In this document: positions 1 to 8,274 of the stretch, one piece after another
Numbering within the stretch: the first letter of the stretch is position 1
Layout of the letters: the number at the start of each line of letters is the position of its first letter
Assembly: GCA_963778165.1 (NCBI GenBank)
Contig: CAVZTE010000001.1
Location: 1 to 64,000, forward strand
Length of the DNA: 64,000 nucleotides
Source of the DNA: Bog-756 sp963778165
GTDB lineage: Bacteria; Actinomycetota; Acidimicrobiia; Acidimicrobiales; RAAP-2
Direction: 5' to 3'
The notes under the pieces: model-generated
The model's database searches: none
What the model saw: the letters and a program-made list of their open reading frames with translations, nothing else
What the model was told of the DNA's origin: nothing
Made by a program: the position numbers and the translations under genes

Positions 1-490
1 GGAGGCATCAGATGCGCTGGCCATGGTGGCCGCCACCGGCTGCGACGGCGTGGTGGTGGGAAGGGGCTGCCTCGGACGCCCGTGGCTCTTCCGGGACCTG
101 GCCGACGCCTTCGCCGGGCGACCGGTCGGACCGCCTCCGGGCCTGGGCGAGATCGTGGCCATGATGTCGGCCCACGCCCACCTCCTGGCCCAGTGGTTCG
201 GGGAGGACATCGGGATCCGCCAGTTCCGCAAGCACTCCGGCTGGTACCTCACCGGCTTTCCGGTGGGATCGTCGGTCCGGCGGTCGCTGGGCCAGGCCGT
301 CACGCTGGCCGAGGTCGGAGACCTCCTGGCCGGGCTGGACCCCACCGTGGCCTTCCCACCCGAGGCCATGCGCATGGCCCGTGGCCATACCAACGGTCCG
401 AGGCCGGTCCGACTCCCGGCCGGATGGCTCGACAGTGTCGACGACCCGACCCCTCCGGTCGGAGGCGACACGCTGGTCTCCGGGGGTTGA
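1..490 (+). CDS. dus: tRNA-dihydrouridine synthase, C-terminal part (DusB-like)
   Basis: The gene enters from before the window and its reading frame is open from base 2, so about 162 residues of the C-terminal part are seen. Dus enzymes reduce uridine to dihydrouridine in tRNA using FMN and NADPH. The visible motif GVVVGRGCLGRPWLF matches the stretch of the family that closes the flavin phosphate site of the TIM barrel. It is followed by the helical tail (IRQFRKHSGWYL) that contacts tRNA. The tail ends in a short Pro/Gly-rich extension of no recognised function. The family call is secure; the choice among Dus subfamilies rests only on general resemblance to the actinobacterial DusB group. 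Confidence 0.87.
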   Translation, partial: EASDALAMVAATGCDGVVVGRGCLGRPWLFRDLADAFAGRPVGPPPGLGEIVAMMSAHAHLLAQWFGEDIGIRQFRKHSGWYLTGFPVGSSVRRSLGQAVTLAEVGDLLAGLDPTVAFPPEAMRMARGHTNGPRPVRLPAGWLDSVDDPTPPVGGDTLVSGG

Positions 491-602
491 TGACCAACCC
501 GGTTCGGAGCTGTGGGAGAATGGGGGTGGTTGATCACGTCGGGCGTCCCCGTCGTCGCTCCGGGCGAACGCCCCGGCGTTGCCCCGGTCGCCGCCCCAAC
601 TG

Positions 603-2201
603 ATGATCGTCGGCTCCTCCCTCACTATCGAAATCGGCGACCGCACCCTTCTGAGTGACGCCTCGTTCGTGGTCGGTGCCGGCGAGAAGGTCGGCCTGGT
701 CGGCCGTAACGGCACCGGCAAGTCCACCTTCATCTCGGTGATCATCGACGAGCCCGGGCGCAACGTGCGGTCCACGGGAAACTCCCGGATCCAGGGCACC
801 TACAGCTATCTCCCCCAGGTGCCGGTGCCCCACGGGCTGGGGCTGGAGCCCAACGGCTTCTCCCACGTCCTGTCGAGCCGGGGACTCGACGTTCTGGACG
901 ACGCCCTCGGCAAGGCCCGGACCCAGATGGCCAAGGATCCATCCACCGAGAACATCGAGCTGTTCTCGGACCTCGAGGAGCAGTTCCGGGAGAACGGCGG
1001 CTACGAGGCGGAGTCAACCATGGCCCGCCTGGCCGATGGTCTCGGTCTGCGCCAGGAGCTGCTGTTGGAGGACATCGAGAGCCTCTCAGGAGGCCAGCGG
1101 CGCCGGGTCGACCTGATCCGGATCCTCTTCCAGGGACCGGACACCATGATCCTCGACGAGCCCACCAACCATCTCGACCTGCCGGCCAAGCGTTGGCTGA
1201 TGGAGGAGTTGGAACGGTTCCCGGGGGCCATTCTGGTGGTGTCGCACGACCTCAAGCTGCTCGACCGGTCGATCAACAAGGTGCTCCATCTCTCCGACGG
1301 GCGCCTCCATGAGTTCAAGGGGACCTACTCGTCCTACATGGTGCAGTTGGAAGCGGACCAGAGCCAGCGCGAGCGATCGGCGCAGCTGGAGGGCCGGGAG
1401 ATCAAGCGGCTGTCCACCCTGGCCGACTCCATGCGGGGAAGCACCAACCGCCGGGCCCGCATCGCCAAATCGCTGGACAAGCGGGTCGAACGCCTCGAGT
1501 CGTCCAAGACCGAGGTCCACAAGCGCGAGCGGAAGAGCTCGTTCCGCCTCCCCACGCCCAAGCGGTCGGGCGAGGTCCCGCTCCGGGCGGTGGACCTCAC
1601 CGTTCGGTACGGCTCGTCCACCGTGCTGAACAAGGTGAACTTCCACAGCCGGCGCGGCGATCGGATGGTGGTCATCGGTCGGAACGGGGCGGGTAAGTCC
1701 AGCCTGCTCCGGTGCCTGGCCGGCGTGCAGGAGCCCACCGCCGGGCAGGTGGAGTTGGGGGCCAACGTCACCATCGGGTACTTCGCCCAGGAGCATGAGC
1801 AGGTCAACCTCGAGGTCTCCGTCCTCCAGAACATCGACGACACCATCCTGGTGGAGGAGACCGAGCGCCGGGCCCTGCTGGGCTCGTTCGGCATCGCCGG
1901 CAAGGCCGCCCACCAGATGCCCGCCACCCTCTCCGGCGGTGAGCGGGCCAAGCTGGGCCTGGCCATGTTGGCCGCCGGAAGGGCCAACGTGCTCCTCCTC
2001 GACGAGCCCACCAACAACCTGGACCCCTCCTCGATCGAAGCGGTCGGCACCATGCTGAGCCGCTGGCCGGGCACCATCGTGGTGGTGAGCCACGACCGGG
2101 CCTTTGTGGAGGCGTTGGAGCCGACCCACGCTCTCAAACTTCCCGACGAGATCTTCACCCACTGGGACGAGGACTACCTCGACCAGGTGGAGATGAAGTA
2201 G
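603..2201 (+). CDS. ABC-F family ATPase (Uup/EttA-like)
   Basis: About 532 residues with two ABC nucleotide-binding domains in one chain and no membrane segments, the layout of ABC-F proteins, which act on ribosomes rather than in transport. Domain 1 has the P-loop GRNGTGKST near residue 35, the signature LSGGQRRR and the Walker B stretch ILDEPTNHLDLP. A charged linker rich in Arg, Lys and Glu follows, as usual for the interdomain arm. Domain 2 has GRNGAGKSS, LSGGERAKLG and LLDEPTNNLDP. I chose the ATG at 603 because the conserved fold starts directly after it; an in-frame TTG at 579 would add eight residues. No clear ribosome binding site precedes either. Which ABC-F subgroup it belongs to cannot be told by eye. 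Confidence 0.92.
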   Translation: MIVGSSLTIEIGDRTLLSDASFVVGAGEKVGLVGRNGTGKSTFISVIIDEPGRNVRSTGNSRIQGTYSYLPQVPVPHGLGLEPNGFSHVLSSRGLDVLDDALGKARTQMAKDPSTENIELFSDLEEQFRENGGYEAESTMARLADGLGLRQELLLEDIESLSGGQRRRVDLIRILFQGPDTMILDEPTNHLDLPAKRWLMEELERFPGAILVVSHDLKLLDRSINKVLHLSDGRLHEFKGTYSSYMVQLEADQSQRERSAQLEGREIKRLSTLADSMRGSTNRRARIAKSLDKRVERLESSKTEVHKRERKSSFRLPTPKRSGEVPLRAVDLTVRYGSSTVLNKVNFHSRRGDRMVVIGRNGAGKSSLLRCLAGVQEPTAGQVELGANVTIGYFAQEHEQVNLEVSVLQNIDDTILVEETERRALLGSFGIAGKAAHQMPATLSGGERAKLGLAMLAAGRANVLLLDEPTNNLDPSSIEAVGTMLSRWPGTIVVVSHDRAFVEALEPTHALKLPDEIFTHWDEDYLDQVEMK

Positions 2202-2216
2202 CCGGGCGAACGACTA

Positions 2217-3216
2217 TCAACTGAGCCGGTCGGCCGGGTAGCCGGGGTAGGACTCCTTGAACACCCCTGCGTGGAGCACGACCTCCGCCACCGGTGTGGG
2301 CACTGTCGGCGTCGCTGAGGGTGGTCCTGGTCCAGTAGGACTCGGTGCGGCGGCTCTGGCTGAGGCCGACCAGCTCCCGCCGGACCCGGTACTCCTGTCC
2401 GACCAGGACGGGGCCGGCCAGCAACCGGATCTCCATGTCGAGGAAGAGCCCCACCGAGGGGGACCGCACCGGCCAGGCCCCACCGGACTTGTGGGCCAGG
2501 ACACTGACCATCTCGAGCGGGACCACGGCCCGTCCCCACGGCGACGCCGGTCCGCCCTCCGGCGTGTACCACGGGTGAGGTTCGGTGATGTGGGCCAACT
2601 TGTCGGCCAGCGAGAACGGGTAGCCCGCCCCGTTGTCACCGAGGAAGTCCATCGACACCACCCCGTCGTGGCGCACCATCCCCACCTCCAGCTGATCGAT
2701 CACGAACAGCTCTCCGGGGTCCCCTTGCGCCGCCCTCCGGACGTCCAGGGCGGAATCCGGGTGGTCGGGCCCGATCGAGGCCGTTCCCACCAGGACCGGC
2801 GAACCGTCGGGACGATGGGCCTCGATCCGTGCCGCCCGGAGGCCCTCAGTGGTCAGCGACGCCTGGACCTGGTCCCCCTCGACCACCATGTTCTGGAAGT
2901 GGCAGCTGATGCAGCCGTGCGAGAACCACTCGGTGCCCCATACCGTCACGGCCAGGGGGTCGAACTGACTGAAGTGGGTAGGGCCCTCGATGGGAGCGCC
3001 ACCTAGTCCCAGGGACGCCGCCGTCTCGCCCTCGTGGATGCCGGCGTGGCCCTGGACCTGCTGGTCGGCGAGCATCTGGACCGGCGACCGTAGCGGCCCG
3101 GTAAGAGTGATCTCCGTCGGGAACCGCACGGGCGATGAAGGTGGGGTGGGCTCAGGGAGCGGGCTGGGGGGTGCGACCGTTGCCGTTGCCGGCCACTCCG
3201 GCCCCGTCAGGTCCAC
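2217..3216 (-). CDS. Double-hotdog (MaoC-like) protein, frameshifted near its end
   Basis: I see two hotdog-like halves: HAGIHEGETAASLGL and THFSQFDPLAV in the first, and RRELVGLSQSRRTESYW followed by VVLHAGVFKESYPGY in the second. This resembles acyl dehydratase/MaoC-type proteins common in actinobacteria that degrade acyl-CoAs; no substrate can be named. The reading frame breaks between about 2293 and 2312. Upstream the frame ends in unrelated sequence, while the neighbouring frame carries the natural C-terminus ending in YPADRLS at 2217. One extra base explains it. The ATG at 3216 overlaps the end of the SPFH gene by 65 bases; a GTG at 3129, 23 bases after that gene, is an alternative start. 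Function is inferred from fold resemblance only. Confidence 0.6.
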
Positions 3217-4165
3217 CGGCGTCCTTCATGGCGTCCACCAGCACCTGGGCCGCGCCAACCAGACCGGCGGTCTCGTAGGGGACGACGATCTTCGAATTGG
3301 GGGAGGTGGCCAGGGCCTGCAGGGCCCGCAGCTGCATGATGGCCAGCGTGTTGGGGTGGATGACCGAGGTGTCGATGGCATTGAGGGCCGCCGACTCTCC
3401 TTCTCCCCGCAACTGGGTGGCCCGCTTCTCGCCGTCGGCCCGCAACTCCAGTGCCTGCTTCTGCGCCTCGGCCGCCAGGATGGCCGCCTGCTTCTGGCCC
3501 TCGGCCTCCAACACATTGGCCTGCTTGCGGCCCTGAGCACTGTTGATGGCGGCCTGCTGCTCGCCCTCGGACTTCAAGATGGCCGCCCGCTTGTGCTGCT
3601 CGGCCTCCTTCTGCTCCGACATGGCCTGGAGCACGTTGGTCGGAGGAGTGATGTCGAGAATCTCGATGCGGTTGAGCCGCACCCCCCACTTGAGGGTGGC
3701 CTCGGCCATGTGGTCCTGCATCTTGGAGTTGATGGTCTCGCGCTCGGACAGCGACTCGTCCAGGGTCAGCTCGCCGAACACGGCCCGGAGGGCGGTGCGG
3801 GCCATCTGGTCGATGGCCAGGCCGAAGTCGTTGACCTCGAACAGGGCCAACTTCACGTCGGTGACCTGACAGAAGATGGTGGCACTGACCCAGAGCGACA
3901 CGTTGTCCTTGGTGATCACGGCCTGCTGGTCGCCGGTGCGGGGGAACTCCCGCACGTCCACCTTCTCCATCCGGTCGGCCAGGGGCATGAGCACGTGGAG
4001 CCCGGGCTGTTGGATCTTCTTGAACTCGCCGAACCGCTTGACCACTCCCACGCAGCCCTGCTGGACGACTTTGAGGCAGGACTTGAGGAACGTGACGATG
4101 AGAGCGAAAATCGCCACCGCCACTACCGCCAGAGCCACTGAAGTACCTACGGAACCGATGATCAT
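3152..4165 (-). CDS. SPFH/prohibitin-domain membrane protein (slipin-like)
   Basis: 337 residues. A single membrane segment near the N-terminus (SVALAVVAVAIFALIVTFL) is followed by an SPFH (band 7) domain and a long Ala/Glu/Lys/Gln coiled coil (KRAAILKSEGEQQAAINSA), then a Gly/Pro tail. Such proteins form oligomeric scaffolds in membrane microdomains and often pair with NfeD proteins or membrane proteases. Here the NfeD-like gene lies directly upstream on the same strand, which supports the pairing. The start is decided by an AGGAGG site at 4174-4179, eight bases before the ATG at 4165; a GTG at 4174 lies inside that site and is unlikely. The hotdog gene follows with overlap or a very short gap, so the three may be co-transcribed. 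Confidence 0.88.
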   Translation of the reverse strand: MIIGSVGTSVALAVVAVAIFALIVTFLKSCLKVVQQGCVGVVKRFGEFKKIQQPGLHVLMPLADRMEKVDVREFPRTGDQQAVITKDNVSLWVSATIFCQVTDVKLALFEVNDFGLAIDQMARTALRAVFGELTLDESLSERETINSKMQDHMAEATLKWGVRLNRIEILDITPPTNVLQAMSEQKEAEQHKRAAILKSEGEQQAAINSAQGRKQANVLEAEGQKQAAILAAEAQKQALELRADGEKRATQLRGEGESAALNAIDTSVIHPNTLAIMQLRALQALATSPNSKIVVPYETAGLVGAAQVLVDAMKDAGGPDGAGVAGNGNGRTPQPAP

Positions 4166-4320
4166 GGAGACCACCTCCTGACCACCACTCTAGGCACTTC
4201 AGCCCCTGAATGAGCACCAGGGTCCCGCGGGCTCGTGGAGCGGTCCTCCGAGGCCTCCGGCGCTCTCGTTCAGGGCCCTCTGGTAGTTCTGCTCGGGCCC
4301 CTGGCCCTTCTCGTGAGCCC

Positions 4321-4533
4321 TCAGGTGCTGTCGGTGGCGTAGACCACCAGGAGGCCCCGCTCCACGTCGGCCACCACCACGGTGGTGCCGGCGTCGATGG
4401 TCGTGCCCGGGAACAGCGAGACGGCGTACCACTCCTCGCCCCGGGTGAACACCGATCCGGGTTGGTGGGCATCAGAGACCGGCTTGGTCACCACCGCCGT
4501 CTCGCCGATCATGCCCGAGACCCCGTTCAACAT
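4321..4533 (-). CDS. Short NfeD-like OB-fold protein
   Basis: About 70 residues that match only the C-terminal OB-fold of NfeD proteins: a start like LNGVSGMIGETAVV, a central GEEWYAVS, and a typical last strand pair TTVVVADVERGLLVVYA. NfeD proteins work with SPFH proteins in the membrane, and the SPFH gene follows on the same strand. No membrane segment is visible, so this would be a soluble, reduced form, or an N-terminal part has been lost. The start is uncertain. ATG 4533 gives a clean OB domain; a GTG at 4599 would add 22 residues that look non-native. The 155 bases between this gene and the SPFH gene hold no recognisable feature. Confidence 0.6.
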   Translation of the reverse strand: MLNGVSGMIGETAVVTKPVSDAHQPGSVFTRGEEWYAVSLFPGTTIDAGTTVVVADVERGLLVVYATDST

Positions 4534-4716
4534 CGACGACCCCGATCCGACCTCGACTCCGCCGGCCCACTCTGCCCGGCACTCCTCATTGCACGGCACC
4601 GCCCGTTACCACCTGGCACTGCCCGATACACGGAACTATACGGCTTCGTCCTCCGGATCAGGACGGGCGACGGCCGGCCGGGCGTCAGTCTCGAGGTGGC
4701 CATACCGGTTGGAGGT

Positions 4717-4722
4717 TACCGT
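4717..4722 (+). promoter_or_regulatory. Candidate -10 box, leaderless start of the SCO6745-like gene
   Basis: TACCGT lies five bases before the ATG at 4728, which would place transcription start at or beside the start codon. A GGAGG at 4711-4715 is too far upstream (12 bases) to be a good ribosome binding site. Confidence 0.35.
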
Positions 4723-4727
4723 GGTCC

Positions 4728-5618
4728 ATGCCCGACCTCCCGACGTCGATGTCCGTATCCCCCCTCACGGCCCGCAAGACCTGGCGCACCGTCGAGCCGC
4801 TGCACGGGATGATCTACTTCGCCCCCGAATCCGGCCAGTCCTACGCCCGGCTGGGCCTCGAGGGGACGTCCGGTTACTTCGCCTCACGGTCTGCGGCCAT
4901 GGGGGCGGTGGGAGCCGAGACGGTGATCGCCACCTTCTACAACTTCAACCCGGACCTGGTGCGGGCAGCTATCCCCTCGGCCTGGGCCGTCTCCTCCCCC
5001 GCCGCCATCCTCGAGGCCCGGCTGGAGGCGGCCGACGCCGCCTTGAGGCGCATGCTCGGCGACGCCATCACCTCCGAGGAGATGGGCCGGGCCGCCGGAC
5101 TGGCCCGCCGGGCTGCCGAGCGGGCCGCTGAGCGCTACGAGGGACGACCCTTGTTCGCCGCCCACGCCGGCCTCCCCTGGCCGGAACAACCCCACCTGGT
5201 CCTGTGGCACGCCCAGACCCTCCTACGCGAGTTCCGGGGCGACGGGCACATCACCGTGCTGCTCCGGTCCGACCTGGACCCGGTGGAGGCGCTGGTGCTG
5301 CACCTGGCCTCCGGGAGAGCTGCCCGGGAACTTCCTGCGGGCATCCCGGGCCTGGCCCGAGGACGACTGGGAGGCCGGGGTGTGGCGTCTGGTCGACCGC
5401 GGCCTGGTGCAGCGGTCCGCGCCGCACCGAGGGGCAGTCGGCCGAGGCTGGTGCTGACCGAGCAGGGCACCGCCTTGCGGATGGAGTTGGAAGACGCCAC
5501 CGACCGGCTGGCCGTCCGCCCCTATGAGGCCATCGGCGAGGACGGGTGCGACGAGCTGCGCGCCCTGGCCCGTCCCTTCAGCCGGGCCGTGGTCGACGCC
5601 GCCGGGCTCCAGCCCTGA
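4728..5618 (+). CDS. SCO6745-family protein with an internal shifted segment
   Basis: 296 residues as read. The N-terminal part (TVEPLHGMIYFAPE, then YFASRSAAMGAVGAETVIATFYNFNP) and the C-terminal part (LTEQGTALRMELEDATDRLA) match a family of actinobacterial proteins of unknown role that carry a winged-helix-like tail. The middle is disturbed. From about 5315 the family-like sequence (GNFLRASRAWPEDDW, VWRLVDRGLVQR) is in the next frame, and between about 5405 and 5445 the original frame returns. One extra base followed by a compensating change explains it, so the open frame survives with roughly 40 wrong residues. The function of the family is not known to me; it acts presumably in the cytosol, since no signal or membrane segment is seen. 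Confidence 0.65.
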   Translation: MPDLPTSMSVSPLTARKTWRTVEPLHGMIYFAPESGQSYARLGLEGTSGYFASRSAAMGAVGAETVIATFYNFNPDLVRAAIPSAWAVSSPAAILEARLEAADAALRRMLGDAITSEEMGRAAGLARRAAERAAERYEGRPLFAAHAGLPWPEQPHLVLWHAQTLLREFRGDGHITVLLRSDLDPVEALVLHLASGRAARELPAGIPGLARGRLGGRGVASGRPRPGAAVRAAPRGSRPRLVLTEQGTALRMELEDATDRLAVRPYEAIGEDGCDELRALARPFSRAVVDAAGLQP

Positions 5619-5648
5619 GGGCCGCACCTGGCCCGGGCCGAGCGCCGA

Positions 5649-6362
5649 TCATCCGGCGGTAGGAGCCACTCCGGTGATCAGGTCGGCCAGCAGCGACTCC
5701 TGGCCGGGCAGGGTCACCACCTGGTAGCAGAGCCGGTCCACCAGCCAGGCCCGGTTCCGGCGATGGATGTCGTGATGGCCGTCGAACCGGTCCAGGACCA
5801 CCACGGTGGGGATGCCCGGTGTGGCGCCGAGGGCCTCGGACAGGGCATCCATCGACATCCGGACCCCGTTGATGGTGCCCAGCCCGGCATCCGAGACCAG
5901 CACCACGGCATCGGGCGCCAACGCCTCCAGGAGGTCGGTGGCGTCGCCATCCGAGGCCTGGGGGGAACGCACCCCTCCTGCCGTCTCCACCAGGCCCACC
6001 TGGACCCGGCGGGCGGGCCACTCCATCTCCTCGATCAGCTGGTCGATCCCGAACCCCGGGAGTCCCAAGGCCTCGGCCGCCATCGGGGGGGCCATGGCCC
6101 GGTGATAGGAGCGGAAGTCGTGGCACACCTCGTCGGGGTCCTCGCCGGACGCCCTCCCCAGAACCTCCGCGTCGGTCGGCCCACCGAGCCGGTTGCCCTC
6201 GGAGTCGATGTCGAAGGACTGGGCCGGTTTGCGGGCCGCCACCGACAGACCACGACCGCGCAACTCCCGCAGCAGCCGGGCGGCCACCCAGGTCTTGCCC
6301 ACCTCGGTACCGGTTCCGCACACCAGGACCAGACGCTCGGGACGCACGGCTGGTGAGCTCAC
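5649..6362 (-). CDS. bioD: Dethiobiotin synthetase
   Basis: About 237 residues. BioD closes the ureido ring of dethiobiotin from 7,8-diaminopelargonate, CO2 and ATP, the step before biotin synthase. The P-loop GTGTEVGKT is at residues 16-24 from the chosen GTG. KPAQSFD follows, and VGLVETAGGVRSP is the family's second glycine-rich loop that holds the substrate. The start is taken as GTG 6362 because the frame upstream of it is non-native sequence running into the opposing ribC gene. It is divergent from ribC with about 120 bases between. The other bio genes are not in the window, but birA and a biotin carboxylase lie at 58 kb. Confidence 0.88.
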   Translation of the reverse strand: MSSPAVRPERLVLVCGTGTEVGKTWVAARLLRELRGRGLSVAARKPAQSFDIDSEGNRLGGPTDAEVLGRASGEDPDEVCHDFRSYHRAMAPPMAAEALGLPGFGIDQLIEEMEWPARRVQVGLVETAGGVRSPQASDGDATDLLEALAPDAVVLVSDAGLGTINGVRMSMDALSEALGATPGIPTVVVLDRFDGHHDIHRRNRAWLVDRLCYQVVTLPGQESLLADLITGVAPTAG

Positions 6363-6470
6363 CGCCCTGAGTCTTGTCGACTCCGGCGTCGGGGTCGAAC
6401 CGGCGCACCCGGCCAGCCTGGCTGGCCACCCTGGGCGGCTCGCACCGGAGGCGGTGGGATCCCCGGACGG

Positions 6471-6476
6471 TAGGAT
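6471..6476 (+). promoter_or_regulatory. Candidate -10 box, leaderless start of ribC
   Basis: TAGGAT stands six bases before the ATG at 6483, so the first transcribed base would be the A of the start codon. No ribosome binding site is present. Confidence 0.5.
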
Positions 6477-6482
6477 CGGGGC

Positions 6483-6959
6483 ATGGATCGGATCGGTGTG
6501 GTCGACACCATGTTCGCCCGCTACGACATGGGGGCTGAGGCCCTCGACGAGCTGAAGCAGTGCCCCGGCTACGGCTCCCGGTTCGAAGTGGTGCGGCGGA
6601 CCGTTCCCGGGTTCAAGGATCTGGCTGTCGAGTGCAAACGGCTCATCGAGCAGCAGGACTGCCGCATCGTGGTGGCCCTGGGCATGCCGGGCAAGGCCGC
6701 CATCGACCAGGTGTGCGCTCACGAGGCTTCCCAGGGACTGATGCAGGCCCAGCTGATGACCTCGACCCACATCCTGGAAGTGTTCGTCCACGAGAACGAA
6801 GAGGACGACCCGGCCCTATTGGCCGCGGTGTGCAAGGACCGTGCCCGCAAGCACGCCCTCAACGCCTACTGGATGCTGTACGAGCCCGAACAGCTGGTCC
6901 GCAAGGCAGGCCAGGGCGTCAGGCAGGGGTACGAGGACGCCGGGCCCATCGTCGTCTGA
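6483..6959 (+). CDS. ribC: Riboflavin synthase, archaeal type
   Basis: 158 residues. The protein joins two molecules of 6,7-dimethyl-8-ribityllumazine to give riboflavin. It is not the usual bacterial RibE with two internal repeats. It follows the archaeal enzyme (Methanocaldococcus RibC type, related to lumazine synthase): VGIVDT-like start, FARYDMGAEA, RRTVPGFKDLAVECK, ALGMPGKAAIDQVCAHEAS, LMTSTHILEVFVHE and a C-terminal GQGVRQGYEDAGP. All the long conserved blocks are intact. It stands alone, divergent from bioD and convergent with the acyl-CoA dehydrogenase, so it is not in a rib operon here. The assignment rests on strong remembered family resemblance and should be confirmed by alignment. 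Confidence 0.88.
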   Translation: MDRIGVVDTMFARYDMGAEALDELKQCPGYGSRFEVVRRTVPGFKDLAVECKRLIEQQDCRIVVALGMPGKAAIDQVCAHEASQGLMQAQLMTSTHILEVFVHENEEDDPALLAAVCKDRARKHALNAYWMLYEPEQLVRKAGQGVRQGYEDAGPIVV

Positions 6960-6963
6960 CCCC

Positions 6964-8122
6964 TCAGGCCGGCAGGTCGTGCGGCAGTCCCAGCGTGCGC
7001 TCGGCGATGATGTTGCGCTGCACCTCTGCGGTCCCGCCACCGATGGTCAAGGCCGGAGCGAACAGATAGCCGTACTCCCAGACGGCATCGGCGAAGCTGG
7101 CGTCGGCAGAGGGCACGGCGCCCAGCTGCTGGCGTCACCGGACCGGCACCCCGGAGCATGGCCCCGGCACCGGCCAGGTCACGGGCCAAGGTCATCACGT
7201 GCTGGCCGTGCTCGTCGGCCAGGGCCTTGCGCACCGACGCCTCCGGCCCGGGCTCCATCCCGCCCACCGCCGCCGACACCGTGCGGAGCCGCAACAGCCG
7301 GAGGATCTCCCCCTCGGCCCAGACCTGGGCCAGCCGCTGGCGCAACACCGGGTCGGTGAGGCCTCCGGACGTCCGCACCACGTCGACCAGGTCGGCTGCG
7401 GTCGGGCCCATGCCCCACAGGGCCCCCGACCCCGAGAGGGACACCCGCTCGTTCCCCAGGGTCACCTTGGCCAACGACCACCCCTGGCCGCGGCGACCGA
7501 TCAGGCTGCCGCCGTCCAGATGCACCCCGTCGAGGAAGACCTCGTTGAAGGTATGGGTCCCGGTCATGTCGGTCAGGGGGCGCACCGTGACCCCCGGGGC
7601 GTCCATGGGGCACACGAAGTACGAGATGCCCTGATGGATGGGAGCCTCCGGCTCGGTGCGGGCCAACAGGATGCCGAACCGGGCCACGTGGGCATACGAC
7701 GTCCAGAGCTTCTGGCCCTCCACCACCCACCCGTCGCCGTCGGGATAGGCCCGGGTGGTCAGCGAGGCCAGATCGGACCCGGCCCCCGGCTCGCTGAACA
7801 GCTGGCACCAGATCTCCTCGCCGGCCAGCAGCGGAAGCAGGTACCGGTCCTTTTGGGCATCGGTGCCGGCATGGAGGATGGTCGGACCGGCCCACCCGAT
7901 GCCGATGGTGTTGGTGGGCCGGCGCACGCCGGCCCGGCCCAGCTCGTCGTCCACGATCAGCTGGTGGGTGGCATCGGCCCCCATACCCCACGGCGCCGGC
8001 CAGTGGGGCGCCACCAACCCGGCTTGGGCCAGATCCCGTCCCGATGGTGTCGGATGGGCGTCCAACCACCCCCGGAGGTTCAGCCGTCGGGGGTCGTCTT
8101 CGGCAGGCAGTGCGAAGTCCAC
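6964..8122 (-). CDS. Acyl-CoA dehydrogenase, frameshifted near the C-terminus
   Basis: About 385 residues when joined. FAD-dependent oxidation of an acyl-CoA to the enoyl-CoA. Seen in order: the N-terminal helical domain, the FAD-binding loop WCQLFSEPGAGSDLASL, VEGQKLWTSYAHVARFG, a beta domain, and a C-terminal helical domain. The frame changes between about 7122 and 7150. Beyond it the true C-terminus (WEYGYLFAPALTIGGGTAEVQ, then NIIAERTLGLP) continues in another frame to a stop at 6964; one extra base accounts for this. The catalytic base is normally a Glu in the C-terminal domain and I could not place it. Starts with GTG 8122. It is divergent from an acyl-CoA synthetase, a sensible partner in acyl degradation. 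The substrate is unknown. Confidence 0.8.
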
Positions 8123-8129
8123 ACGGGCC

Positions 8130-8135
8130 AGCGTA
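8130..8135 (-). promoter_or_regulatory. Candidate -10 box of the acyl-CoA dehydrogenase
   Basis: TACGCT lies seven bases before the GTG at 8122 on the minus strand, consistent with a leaderless message. Confidence 0.4.
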
Positions 8136-8274
8136 GGCTCGACGGCGGAAGCCTTCCCCGGTGTTCCGACCCGGGGAGGCCGCCCGATGCGACGACCGTG
8201 GCCGTGGGCTGCCCGCGCCTGCGGCCGGAACGGGCCGCCGGACGGGTCGATGAGAACCTGGGGAGGAACGACGA

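Noticed and set aside
2217..3216. Hotdog gene as a true pseudogene
   Set aside because: The only defect is one extra base near the 3' end, of the same type as in eight other places; sequence error is the simpler reading.
3207..4472. 421-codon open frame opposite in phase to the SPFH gene
   Set aside because: A Pro/Arg/Gly-rich shadow frame of the real gene caused by high G+C; the SPFH frame has clear domain motifs and a ribosome binding site.
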